Source of the DNA: Austwickia sp.
GTDB lineage: Bacteria; Actinomycetota; Actinomycetes; Actinomycetales; Dermatophilaceae
Reading direction: 5' to 3'
Assembly (NCBI GenBank): GCA_016711265.1
Contig: JADJTI010000005.1
Location: 124,001-188,000 of the forward strand
Length of the DNA stretch: 64,000 bases
In this document: piece by piece, positions 27,675 through 36,457 of the stretch
Layout: the number at the start of each line of letters is the position of its first letter
Position numbering within the stretch: the first letter of the stretch is position 1
The notes under the pieces: model-generated
The model's database searches: none
What the model saw: only the letters and a program-made list of their open reading frames with translations
Told to the model about the DNA's origin: nothing
Made by a program: the position numbers and the translations under genes

Positions 27675-28910
27675 GTGACAGCGGGTGTGACGTCCCGGAT
27701 TCCGGGCGAGGCGGTGATCGGTCCGCTGGGGCGAGCAATCGATCAGCTGGAGCCCGAACTGGTGGCGTTCCGCCGGGATCTGCACCGCAACCCCGAGCTT
27801 GCCTGGCAGGAACAGCGGACCACCGGGCGGGTCGCCGATCGGCTGCGCAAAGCGGGCCTCAACCCCCAGCCGCTGGACATCTCCGGCCTGATCGTCGACA
27901 TCGGCGCCCGCGAGCCGGCGTACCGCGTCGGTCTTCGCGCCGACCTCGACGCCCTGCCGCTGCCTGAGCGGACCGGGCTGCCGTTCGCCTCGGCGGTCCC
28001 GGGCGTGAGCCACGCCTGCGGCCACGACGTGCACACGGCCGCTCTGCTGGGGGCCGGGTTGGCGCTGGCCAGCCAGCAGGCCGTACTGGCTGAGGCGGGC
28101 CTGGCGGTGCGGCTGATCTTCCAGCCCGCCGAGGAGATCATGCCCGGTGGGGGCAGGATGCTCGCCGACTCGTTGCTGCTGCGCGACCTCGATCGGGTGT
28201 TCGCGCTGCACTGCGACCCACGCCGCGACGTGGGGACGTTCGGGCTGCGGGTGGGCGCCATCACCGGCGCCTCGGACGCGATCACCGTGCGCCTGACCGG
28301 CAAAGGTGGGCACACCTCGCGACCCCACCTGACCGCCGACCTGACCTATGCCCTGGCCAAGGTGGCGACCGACGTACCGGCGGCGCTGTCCCGGCGGCTG
28401 GACCCCCGGGCCGGTGCGGCGCTGGTGTGGGGGAGCATCCACGCCGGCCATGCGCCCAACGTCATCCCCGATCGCGGCGAGTTGCAGGGCACCCTGCGGA
28501 TGCTCGATGCCCAGGCCTGGGCGGGCTCGGAGGTGCTGGTGCGTGAGCTGATCGCCGAGGTGGTGGCTCCCTACGGCGCCGACCATGAGGTGGAGTACCG
28601 GCAGGGTGTGCCCCCGGTGGTGAACAGTCCCAGCGGTACGGCGGCCTGCACCTGGGCGGCAGCGCATGCGGTCGGGCCGGACTCGGTCGGTCCGACCGAG
28701 CAGTCTCTGGGCGGTGAGGATTTCGCCTGGCTGTTGCAGACCTGCGAGGGCGCGTTGGTCCGGTTGGGCACCCGCAGCCCGGGTGGGCGCACTTACGACC
28801 TCCACCAGGGCGACCTGGTGGTCAACGAGGCGGCGGTCGGGTACGGCGCCCGGCTGCTGTCAGCGCTGCCGTTCGGGGCGCTGGCGGTGCGCGAACTCCC
28901 CGCCGGCTGA
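27675..28910 (+). CDS. M20D family amidohydrolase / carboxypeptidase
   Basis: Zinc-dependent hydrolase of N-acyl amino acids or related amides, 411 residues. The family order is complete: LHRNPELAWQEQRTT near the N-terminus, ADLDALPLPERTGLPFAS, the metal motif CGHDVHTAALLG, QPAEEIMPGGG, the ligand HCDP and the C-terminal GGEDFAWLL. The dimerisation lid domain lies between about residues 185 and 300. GTG at 27675 was chosen because homology begins at LEPELVAFRRDLH; an earlier in-frame GTG lies inside the preceding terminator. Related enzymes act on hippurate, IAA-amino acid or N-acetyl substrates; which one applies is unknown. Confidence 0.9.
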   Translation: MTAGVTSRIPGEAVIGPLGRAIDQLEPELVAFRRDLHRNPELAWQEQRTTGRVADRLRKAGLNPQPLDISGLIVDIGAREPAYRVGLRADLDALPLPERTGLPFASAVPGVSHACGHDVHTAALLGAGLALASQQAVLAEAGLAVRLIFQPAEEIMPGGGRMLADSLLLRDLDRVFALHCDPRRDVGTFGLRVGAITGASDAITVRLTGKGGHTSRPHLTADLTYALAKVATDVPAALSRRLDPRAGAALVWGSIHAGHAPNVIPDRGELQGTLRMLDAQAWAGSEVLVRELIAEVVAPYGADHEVEYRQGVPPVVNSPSGTAACTWAAAHAVGPDSVGPTEQSLGGEDFAWLLQTCEGALVRLGTRSPGGRTYDLHQGDLVVNEAAVGYGARLLSALPFGALAVRELPAG

Positions 28911-28933
28911 TCTCACCCCGACCCTCGCGGGGA

Positions 28934-30244
28934 TCACACCCGGAAGTGTGCCACCAGCTCCTGCAACTGGGAGGCCTGCTGCTGCAACTCCTCGGTCTTG
29001 GTCACGTTGGCCGCGGACTGTTCGGTGTTGCCCTTGGCCGCTCCGGCCACCTGCACCACGTTGCCCGCGATCGACTGCGAACCCCTCGCCGCCTCGGTGA
29101 CGTTGCGGCTCATGTCGTTGGTCGTGCCGGTCTGTTCCTCCACGGCGCTGGCGATGGTCGACTGGGTGTCGTTGATCTGGGCGATGATCGCGGAGATCTG
29201 GCTGATCGCCGCCGCGGCGGCCTCGGTGTCCACCTGGATCTGCTCGACCCGGTGACTGATGTCCTCGGTGGCCTTGGCGGTTTCCTGGGCGAGGTCCTTG
29301 ACCTCGTTGGCGACGACGGCGAAGCCTTTGCCGGCCTCGCCGGCGCGGGCGGCCTCGATGGTCGCGTTCAACGCGAGCAGGTTGGTCTGTTCGGCGATCG
29401 AGGTGATGACCTTGATGACGTTGCCGATCTCGATGCTGGACTCGCCCAGGTTCGCGACGGTGGAGTTGGTCGCCTCGGCGACGTGCACGGCCTGGGCGGC
29501 CACGCCGGCGGCGTTGTTCGCCGATTCGGCGATGGCGCAGATCGAGGCGGTCATCTCCCCGCGGGTTTGTTCGGCCGCAGCGGCGAGTTCGCCGATCTCG
29601 TCGTGACTGTCCACCTCCGCCTGCACGGTGAGGTCTCCGCGTCCGATGGCCTGCAGCGAGGTGCCGACCGTGGTCAGGTCGCGCACCAGTCGGCTGACGA
29701 GCGCCAGCGCGGTGGCGGCCATCACCAGCAGCAGCACCCCGAGGGCGCCCAGAACGATCAGTTGAGCACGCCGGGTGGTGTTCTCCTCGTTGACGCCGGC
29801 CGCGACGATCCGGGCGCTGGCCGCCGCACGCATGTCGCTGAGGAAGGAGCTGAACTTGTCGCCGGCCGGCCGCGCCTGCGTCTGCAGCACCGTGACCCCC
29901 TCGGGTGCGGTGCGCAGCATCCCGACTCCGGAGTCGGTCTTGAGGGCCGGGGAGTCCCCGGTGAGCGCGGCTCCTTTGGAGCGGGCTTCGAAGGCAGCCG
30001 CCTCCATCGCGGAGACCGCGTGGTCCAGGCGCGCTGCGTTGAGCACGACCACGTCACCGTAGGCCATGCTGTTCATCATGTTCGAGCGGTCCATCGAGGC
30101 GTCATGAACGTCTGACATGCCCTTGATGCCGGCGCCCGCCACGATCGCCATCCCGAGGGCGCCCGCCGCGGCGACAGTGAGTACCTTCTGTTTAACGCTG
30201 GCCGTACCGGCCAGGGAGGACCACTCCTTCGACTCTGCGCACAT
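28934..30244 (-). CDS. Methyl-accepting chemotaxis protein
   Basis: Membrane chemoreceptor, 436 residues. Membrane helices at about residues 20-42 and 161-184 enclose a short extracytoplasmic domain of about 118 residues. A HAMP domain (about 185-237) and a cytoplasmic signalling domain follow, whose hairpin tip IAEQTNLLALNATIEAARAG is fully conserved, as is FAVVANEVKDLAQET. The sensing ligand is unknown. No cheA, cheW, cheY or flagellar genes are in the window, so it must work with components elsewhere or have another output. AGGAG eight bases before the ATG supports the start. It converges on the amidohydrolase with 23 bp between. Confidence 0.94.
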   Translation of the reverse strand: MCAESKEWSSLAGTASVKQKVLTVAAAGALGMAIVAGAGIKGMSDVHDASMDRSNMMNSMAYGDVVVLNAARLDHAVSAMEAAAFEARSKGAALTGDSPALKTDSGVGMLRTAPEGVTVLQTQARPAGDKFSSFLSDMRAAASARIVAAGVNEENTTRRAQLIVLGALGVLLLVMAATALALVSRLVRDLTTVGTSLQAIGRGDLTVQAEVDSHDEIGELAAAAEQTRGEMTASICAIAESANNAAGVAAQAVHVAEATNSTVANLGESSIEIGNVIKVITSIAEQTNLLALNATIEAARAGEAGKGFAVVANEVKDLAQETAKATEDISHRVEQIQVDTEAAAAAISQISAIIAQINDTQSTIASAVEEQTGTTNDMSRNVTEAARGSQSIAGNVVQVAGAAKGNTEQSAANVTKTEELQQQASQLQELVAHFRV

Positions 30245-30462
30245 ACGAATGCTCCTGTGTTGCCGTGATTCTCGCCGCTTGTTGCCGTGCCTCCAGTCGT
30301 CAGCCGAGTGCGGAAGTCAAGTGTTTGCTCGGGCCCCGGAGCTGGCGAAACGGACCCTCCGACATGGTGAGTTCCTCCAAGCGCCGGGCCGCTGTCGGAG
30401 CCGCGCGTTACCATTCACCAGATGGTCGGCGGCGGGGTCCCCGCAGTCCCGAGGCGACGACA

Positions 30463-30526
30463 CCGATCACTGCCGATCAACCCATCACACTGCCGATCAC
30501 CCCGATCATCCCGATCAGCCCGATCA
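30463..30526. repeat. CCGATCA direct repeats just upstream of the BMP-type transporter operon
   Basis: Six exact CCGATCA copies (30463, 30473, 30493, 30502, 30511, 30520) and one CCCATCA copy at 30481. The last four are spaced exactly 9 bp apart and end three bases before the AAGGAG ribosome-binding site. They could be a binding array for a regulator or a spontaneous minisatellite in the 5' untranslated region. Confidence 0.8.
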
Positions 30527-30541
30527 ACAAGGAGTGCCTTG

Positions 30542-31611
30542 ATGCGATCCCGTTTCCCGTGGTGGCCGGTGTAGCCGCCGCCGGACTGTTGCTGACCGCG
30601 TGCGGATCGGGGGCCAACCCCGCCGCCACGGTCAGCTCGGCCGCCTCCGCCGCCAGTTCGGCGGCCAGCAACGCGACGGCCTCCGTCAAGGTCGGGATGG
30701 CCTACGACGTGGGCGGCCGAGGCGACCAGTCGTTCAACGATGCCGCCGCCGCCGGGATGGACAAGGCCAAGGCCGATCTGGGGGTGGCCACGACCGAATC
30801 CACCGCGACCGCCGGTGAAGCCGAGTCCGCTCGCGAGGAGCGCCTCAACACCCTCATCGACCAGGGGTATACCGCGATCGTCGCGGTGGGTTTCGCTTAC
30901 GCGCCCTCCATCAAGAAAGTGGCCCCGGCCAACCCCGACGTGAAGTTCGCCCTGGTGGACTCCACGGACGCCTCAGGGCCGAGTGTCCAGAACATCGTGT
31001 TCGCCGAGGAGCAGGGCTCGTATCTGGCCGGGTACGCCGCGGCTCTGAAGTCGAAGTCCAACACGGTCGGCTTCGTCGGTGGGGTGCAGACCGACCTAAT
31101 AAAGAAGTTCGAGGCGGGGTTCGTCGCCGGGGCCAAGGCCGCCAAGCCCAACGTCAAGGTGCTCACGAAGTACCTCACCCAGCCGCCGGACTTCAAGGGC
31201 TTCGCGAGCCCCGCGCTGGGCAAGACGGCTGCCGACGGCATGCTTTCGGCGGGCGCTGACGTGATCTACCACGCCTCGGGTGGTTCGGGTTCCGGGGTGT
31301 TCACCGCCGTCAAGGCCAAGCCGGGCGCGTGGGCCATCGGCGTGGACTCCGATCAGGCCAAGACGGCCGACCCCAAGGTCCGCGACATCATCCTGACCTC
31401 GATGGTCAAGAAGCTCGATGTCGGCGTCTACGAGTTCATCAAGCAGTCCAAGGACGGCAGCTTCAAGGCCGGTCCCGCGGCGTACGACCTGAAATCCGAC
31501 GGGGTGGCGCTGGCCACCACGGGGGACCACCTCAACGACATCATGCCCAAGCTCGACGCGGTCAAGCAGGAGATCGTCGCCGGCACGGTGAAGGTCCCCT
31601 CGAAGCCCTAG
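30542..31611 (+). CDS. BMP-family substrate-binding lipoprotein (nucleoside importer), frameshifted in the signal peptide
   Basis: Captures nucleosides or related ligands outside the membrane for the ABC importer that follows. AAGGAG seven bases before ATG 30542 marks the start, but that frame (MRSRFPWWPV) stops after ten codons. The mature protein is in the frame one base over, from about 30553 to 31611. Restoring one T or C at 30553-30558 gives MRSRFPVVAGVAAAGLLLTAC, a perfect lipoprotein signal with lipobox LTAC, and a total of about 356 residues. The BMP domain is intact: KVGMAYDVGGRGDQSFNDAA, FAEEQGSYLAGYAAAL, VGFVGGVQ, VIYHASGGSGSGVF. Without correction, a GTG at 30559 would give a protein lacking the basic n-region. 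Confidence 0.9.
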
Positions 31612-31674
31612 TGACTCTTGCCCGGCCCGGACACCGTCCGGGTCGGGCGGTGCGGGCAGGGCAAGGAGCAGGTC

Positions 31675-33276
31675 ATGACCGCTGTGGCGGCATCGTCAAC
31701 CCCGGGCGACAACGTCGGCGAGGTGGCGGTCGCACTCACGGGTATCACCAAGCGGTTCCCGGGCGTCGTCGCCAACCGCGACATCAGCTTCGCGGTGCGC
31801 TGCGGCACGATTCACGCTCTGGTCGGGGAGAACGGCGCGGGCAAGTCCACCCTGATGAAGATCCTGTACGGCGTGCAGCGCGCCGACGCGGGGACCATCG
31901 AGGTGGCGGGTCGGCCGGTGGTGTTGCACAGCCCGAGCGACGCCATCAAGGCGGGCATCGGGATGGTCTTCCAGCACTTCATGCTGGCGGACAACTTCAC
32001 CGTCCTGGAGAACGTGGTGCTGGGCGCCGAGCGCCTGCATGGCATCGGTGACCGCGCCCGCGACGAGGTCCGGCGGATCAGCGGTGCCTACGGCCTGAAC
32101 GTGGCTCCCGACGTGCTCGTCGCCGACCTCGGCGTGGGCGACCGGCAGCGGGTCGAGATCCTCAAGGTCCTCTATCGCGGGGCGCGGATCCTCATCCTGG
32201 ACGAGCCCACGGCGGTCCTGGTGCCGCAGGAGGTCACCGAGCTGTTCGACAACCTGCGCGCGTTGACCGCGCAGGGGCTCACCATCATCTTCATCTCGCA
32301 CAAGCTCGACGAGGTGCTATCGGTGGCTGACGACATCACCGTCATCCGTCGAGGCACCACCGTGGCCACTCTCGACCCCACCGGCGTCACCGCCCGGGAG
32401 TTGGCGGAACTCATGGTCGGTTCCTCGCTGCCGACGCCGGCCACCGATGAGTCGACCGTCACCGACCGGCCCGTCCTCGCGGTCCAGGGCCTGAGCGTGG
32501 CCGGCGCTCCCGGGGAGCCGGCCCTGCTGGACGACATCTCGTTCACGGTCCACGCCGGTGAGGTCCTGGGCATCGCCGGCGTCGAAGGGAACGGCCAAAA
32601 CGAACTGGTCGAGGTCATCATGGGGATGGTCGAACCGGCCGGCGGTACCGTCGAGCTCGCCGCTGACGGGGTCATGGTGGACATCAGCGACTGGGACACT
32701 CGCCGCATCAGGGAGGCTGGGATCGGCTTCATCCCAGCCGACCGGCACCGTCACGGCCTGCTGCTGGATGCTCCCCTCTGGGAGAACCGGATCTTGGGGC
32801 ACCAAACCCAAGCGCCGAACGTCCGCGGCCCCCTCGTCGATGCCCGCAGCGCCCAGGAGGACACCCGCAGGATCGTGCAGGAGTACGACGTGCGCACCCC
32901 GTCGATCTTCGTGACCGCCGCGTCGTTGTCTGGCGGCAACCAGCAGAAGCTCATCGTCGGCCGCGAGATGGCCCACCTCCCGAGGATGCTGGTGGCCGCC
33001 CACCCCACCCGGGGTGTCGACGTCGGCGCCCAGGCCGCCATCTGGGGGCACCTGAAGGCAGCTCGGCGCGAGGGGCTGGCGGTGCTGCTGGTGTCGGCGG
33101 ACCTCGATGAACTGATCGGCCTGTCAGACACCATCCGGGTCATCCTGCGGGGGCGCCTGTCGGGGCCGTTCGACCCCGACACGGTCACGGCCCGCGAACT
33201 GGGTTCGGCGATGACCGGCGCCGGCGGGGATGATCCTGAGGCCGGGTCGCCCGAGGGGCAGGAGGTGCCCCGATGA
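31675..33276 (+). CDS. ABC transporter ATP-binding protein, two nucleotide-binding domains (nucleoside type)
   Basis: Energises the importer; 533 residues with two fused ATPase domains as in sugar/nucleoside (RbsA/NupA-like) systems. Domain 1: Walker A GENGAGKST (about residue 57), a degenerate signature LGVGDRQRVEIL, Walker B ILILDEPTAVL. Domain 2: GVEGNGQNELVEV in place of a classical Walker A, signature SGGNQQKLIVGRE, and a degenerate Walker B (MLVAAHPTRGVDVGA). One active and one degenerate site is normal in this family. ATG at 31675 has AAGGAG eight bases upstream. It overlaps the next gene by four bases (ATGA). Confidence 0.95.
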   Translation: MTAVAASSTPGDNVGEVAVALTGITKRFPGVVANRDISFAVRCGTIHALVGENGAGKSTLMKILYGVQRADAGTIEVAGRPVVLHSPSDAIKAGIGMVFQHFMLADNFTVLENVVLGAERLHGIGDRARDEVRRISGAYGLNVAPDVLVADLGVGDRQRVEILKVLYRGARILILDEPTAVLVPQEVTELFDNLRALTAQGLTIIFISHKLDEVLSVADDITVIRRGTTVATLDPTGVTARELAELMVGSSLPTPATDESTVTDRPVLAVQGLSVAGAPGEPALLDDISFTVHAGEVLGIAGVEGNGQNELVEVIMGMVEPAGGTVELAADGVMVDISDWDTRRIREAGIGFIPADRHRHGLLLDAPLWENRILGHQTQAPNVRGPLVDARSAQEDTRRIVQEYDVRTPSIFVTAASLSGGNQQKLIVGREMAHLPRMLVAAHPTRGVDVGAQAAIWGHLKAARREGLAVLLVSADLDELIGLSDTIRVILRGRLSGPFDPDTVTARELGSAMTGAGGDDPEAGSPEGQEVPR

Positions 33277-34418
33277 GGGCGCGCGTCGATTTTCGCCGGC
33301 TGGCCCTCGGGCTGGCCGCCCCGCTGCTGGCCCTCTTCGTCGCTTTCGTGCTGACCTCGATCATCCTGCTGCTGGCCGGAGACCCGGTCGCGGGGGTCTG
33401 GGGTCAGCTCGTCAAGGCACCCAGGCCCCGCGTCATCACCAACATGCTCAACGAAGCCGTGGTCTTCTACCTGTCCGCGACCGCGGTGGCCATCGGGTTC
33501 CGGATGAATCTGTTCAACATCGGGGTCGAGGGGCAGTACCGGATCGCGGCCTTCGCAGCCGCGGTCTTCGCCGGTCAGGGTTACCTGCCCGGGTGGTTGA
33601 ACATCCTGGTGAGCCTGCTGATCGCGATGGCCGTCGGGGGGCTGTGGGCCGGCATCGCGGGGTGGTTGAAGGTGGCCCGGGGGGTCTCCGAAGTGATCTC
33701 CACGATCATGCTCAACGCGATCTCCGGAGGCGTGGTGGCCTTCCTGTTGGCCCGCGTCGCGGCGACCGTGGAGGGCACCAACGTCACGAACACCCCCACT
33801 CTGCCGCAGGACAGCTGGTTGGCGGGCTTTGCCTGGGTCCCGGGAGCCACCAACCGGGTCTACACCCTCATCCTGCTGTCGGCCGTGGTCGGCCTCGTGT
33901 ATTGGGTGCTGCTGAGCAGGACCCGGTTCGGGTTCGACCTACGTGCTGCCGGGGCGTCGGAGACCGCGGCGATCGCCAGCGGCGTCAACGTCAAACGCAT
34001 GGTGGTGACCACCATGGTGATCTCCGGCATGGTCGCGGGGCTGGTGGGCATGCCGTTGCTGTTCGGTCAGGATCACTCGTTCGGCACGACGTTCCAGCCC
34101 GGTCTCGGTTTCGCGGGTATCGGCATCGCCCTCATCGGTCGCAATCACCCGATCGGCATCGCCGTCGGCTCGCTGCTGTGGGCCTACTTGAATCAACAGA
34201 GCAACCCGCTGCAGACCGCGGTGGGGGTCGCCCCTGAGCTCGTCGCGATCATCCAGGGCGTCATCGTCCTCGCGGTGGTCATCGCCTATGAGCTGATCCG
34301 GCGGCTGAACGTGCGACTGGAGCAGGCCGCGGTATCGCGTCAGCTCGCGGGAGCCGAGCGACCAGCGGCCGTTCTCACATCCAACGCCACATCCAACGCG
34401 CCGGGGGAGACCCGATGA
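33273..34418 (+). CDS. ABC transporter permease, BMP/nucleoside type, first
   Basis: Membrane subunit of the importer, 381 residues with about nine hydrophobic segments and a short hydrophilic C-terminus. Conserved family stretches are AIGFRMNLFNIGVEGQYRIA and GFDLRAAGASETAAIASGVN, the latter being the cytoplasmic coupling loop. It begins inside the stop of the ATPase gene and ends inside the start of the second permease, so the subunits are translationally coupled. Confidence 0.95.
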   Translation: MRARVDFRRLALGLAAPLLALFVAFVLTSIILLLAGDPVAGVWGQLVKAPRPRVITNMLNEAVVFYLSATAVAIGFRMNLFNIGVEGQYRIAAFAAAVFAGQGYLPGWLNILVSLLIAMAVGGLWAGIAGWLKVARGVSEVISTIMLNAISGGVVAFLLARVAATVEGTNVTNTPTLPQDSWLAGFAWVPGATNRVYTLILLSAVVGLVYWVLLSRTRFGFDLRAAGASETAAIASGVNVKRMVVTTMVISGMVAGLVGMPLLFGQDHSFGTTFQPGLGFAGIGIALIGRNHPIGIAVGSLLWAYLNQQSNPLQTAVGVAPELVAIIQGVIVLAVVIAYELIRRLNVRLEQAAVSRQLAGAERPAAVLTSNATSNAPGETR

Positions 34419-35704
34419 CCTCCACAGCGCTCGGCGGGGAGTCGGGAACCCCGGGAGCCCCCGCAACCCCTGGTACGGCGCGTGACCAGGCCAGGCGTTC
34501 CCGATGGTCCTGGCGCCTGGTGCTGCTGGTGGCCGTGATGGTCGTCCTCGCGACAGCGGTGTTGCGGGTGGTGACCGGGGAAAGCGATACGGCCTCCTCG
34601 GGCGCCCTGGCTGCGGCGCTGGGGCTGGCCGTCCCGATCGGCCTGGCCGGGCTCGGGGGACTGTGGAGCGAGCGCGCGGGCGTGGTGAACATCGGCCTGG
34701 AAGGCATGATGATCCTCGGGACCTGGGGTGCGGCGTTCTTCGCGCTGCACTGGGGCCCGTGGGCCGGGCTGCTTGGCGGAATCCTGCTCGGCGCCGTCGG
34801 GGGTGCGCTGCATGCCCTGGCCACGGTGACCTTCGGCGTGGACCACGTGGTCTCGGGGGTGGCGATCAACCTGATCGGCATGGGTGGGGCGAAGTACCTG
34901 GCCGCACGGACCTTCACCGGGACGGAGGGCGGCGGCGCCAGCCAGTCCCCGCCGCTGCCCAGCCTGCCCACCCTGTCCCTGCCCGGAGCCTCCGCGGGGC
35001 TGGGGTCCATCGAGTCGCGGCAGTGGTTCGGGGTGTCCGACCTCGCGGGGATCCTGGCGGGCCTGCTGACCAACCTGTCGGTGCTCACGGTGCTGGCTGT
35101 CGGCCTCTTCGCGGCCAGCTGGTGGGTGCTGTGGCGTACGACGTTCGGCCTCCGGTTGCGCTCGTGCGGTGAGGCCCCGGCGGCCGCCGAAACCCTCGGC
35201 GTCAACGTGTACCTGCACAAGTGGATCGCCGTCCTGATCTCAGGCGGCCTGGCCGGACTCGGCGGGGCGTACCTGTCGCTGGTGGCGGACAACATCTTCC
35301 GCGACGGGCAGACCGGTGGGCGGGGGTACATCGGCCTGGCGGCCATGATCTTCGGCAACTGGCGGCCCGGTTCTTTGGCCGGGGGCTCGCTGTTGTTCGG
35401 TTACTTCGACGCCATCCAGTTGCGCGGCAACGCGATTCACGCGTTGTTGCTGCTGGCCGGCGTGGTGTTGATCGGCTATGCCGGGTGGCGCCTGTGGCGG
35501 CGGCGAGGCGTCGTGGGGGCGCTCGCCGTGCTCGCGCTGGGAGTCGGCTGCGTCGTCGTACACCTGGCCAGCGACAGCGTGCCAGGCCAGCTCACCTCCC
35601 TGGCCCCCTACGTGGCGACGCTGCTGGTCCTGGCGTTGGCCAGCCAGTCGCTGCGGATGCCCGCGGCGGATGGGAAGATCTACCGTAAGGGCGAAGGTCA
35701 CTAG
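34415..35704 (+). CDS. ABC transporter permease, BMP/nucleoside type, second
   Basis: Second membrane subunit, 429 residues, somewhat longer than usual. After a hydrophilic N-terminus of 35 residues come about ten hydrophobic segments. The family motifs are LWSERAGVVNIGLEGMMILG and LRLRSCGEAPAAAETLGVNV (coupling loop), and GRGYIGLAAMIFGNWRPGS near the end. Starts with ATG inside the stop of the first permease (ATGA). In many actinobacteria a cytidine deaminase and thymidine phosphorylase follow this operon; here they do not. Confidence 0.95.
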   Translation: MTSTALGGESGTPGAPATPGTARDQARRSRWSWRLVLLVAVMVVLATAVLRVVTGESDTASSGALAAALGLAVPIGLAGLGGLWSERAGVVNIGLEGMMILGTWGAAFFALHWGPWAGLLGGILLGAVGGALHALATVTFGVDHVVSGVAINLIGMGGAKYLAARTFTGTEGGGASQSPPLPSLPTLSLPGASAGLGSIESRQWFGVSDLAGILAGLLTNLSVLTVLAVGLFAASWWVLWRTTFGLRLRSCGEAPAAAETLGVNVYLHKWIAVLISGGLAGLGGAYLSLVADNIFRDGQTGGRGYIGLAAMIFGNWRPGSLAGGSLLFGYFDAIQLRGNAIHALLLLAGVVLIGYAGWRLWRRRGVVGALAVLALGVGCVVVHLASDSVPGQLTSLAPYVATLLVLALASQSLRMPAADGKIYRKGEGH

Positions 35705-35801
35705 CGACGCGCGGTCCGGCGCTTGGAGGAACCCGGCGGGCGCCTTTAACGTCTATCAGTGGCCCGCAGCTGCGGGCGCCATCTTCACTCAGGGGAGTCC
35801 C

Positions 35802-36368
35802 ATGCGCAAGACCACGACCGTGCTCGCCGTGCCCGTTCTGTCCGTCTCGCTGTTGCTCGCGGGGTGTGGCGGGTCGTCCAAGACGGCGACCTCGACGAAC
35901 ACCGTCGCCGCCGGATCGACGGCCACGGCTGCGGCCGACCCGCAGGACTTGACCAGCCAATGCCCGGCGGACAACACGCAGGCCTTCCCCAAGGCCCGGT
36001 TTGTCACCAACCTGGCCCTCGGCTCGGGGGCCTTCTACCAGTGGCTGTACAAGCCGTACAAGGCCGGCAAGTTCGAGAAGGGCGCCAGCGGGCGCACCAT
36101 GACCATGATCAAGGCGGGCCTGGCCGGCGCGTTCGCGGCCAAACAGCTCAAGGACGCCACCAACAACGTCAAGGCCGACCCGACGCTGTGCAAGGCGTTC
36201 ATCACCCCGCTGACCAAACTCAGCAACACCCTCGAAGGGCTCAAGGGCAACATCACCAGCGGTGACTTCGGCGCGATCGCCGGCGCGGGCACCGCGATGG
36301 ACCAGCTCCTCAGCACCGCCAAGAGCAAGGGCATCGAGGTCACTCCCCAGGAGAACGTCAAGCTCTGA
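35802..36368 (+). CDS. Small putative lipoprotein of unknown function
   Basis: 188 residues. The N-terminus MRKTTTVLAVPVLSVSLLLAGC has a perfect lipobox (LAGC) with Cys22. A short Ser/Thr/Ala linker follows, then about 130 residues, mostly helical, with two cysteines (QCPADN, TLCKAF) that could pair. The C-terminal half is amphipathic helix (ITPLTKLSNTLEGLKGNI). No family was recognised. ATG at 35802 has AGGGGAG at a good distance. It follows the importer operon by 97 bp and precedes a hairpin, so it may be its own transcription unit. Confidence 0.8.
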   Translation: MRKTTTVLAVPVLSVSLLLAGCGGSSKTATSTNTVAAGSTATAAADPQDLTSQCPADNTQAFPKARFVTNLALGSGAFYQWLYKPYKAGKFEKGASGRTMTMIKAGLAGAFAAKQLKDATNNVKADPTLCKAFITPLTKLSNTLEGLKGNITSGDFGAIAGAGTAMDQLLSTAKSKGIEVTPQENVKL

Positions 36369-36389
36369 GGAGCACCCCAGGGCTGACGG

Positions 36390-36420
36390 CCGCCCCACCG
36401 CGTCGCTGCGGTGCGGGCGG
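36390..36420 (+). terminator. Hairpin after the small lipoprotein gene
   Basis: Interrupted stem: CCGCCC and ACCGC on the left, GCGGT and GGGCGG on the right, with a one/two-base internal bulge and a 6-base loop. It lies 21 bp past the stop. Confidence 0.55.
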
Positions 36421-36457
36421 TCGCCTGCGTCTGCCCGCCTTCTGCGAGAGTGGGGGC

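Noticed and set aside
28911..28933. CCCCG/CGGGG hairpin between the amidohydrolase and chemoreceptor genes
   Set aside because: Only five paired bases in a 23-bp gap; too weak to call a terminator.
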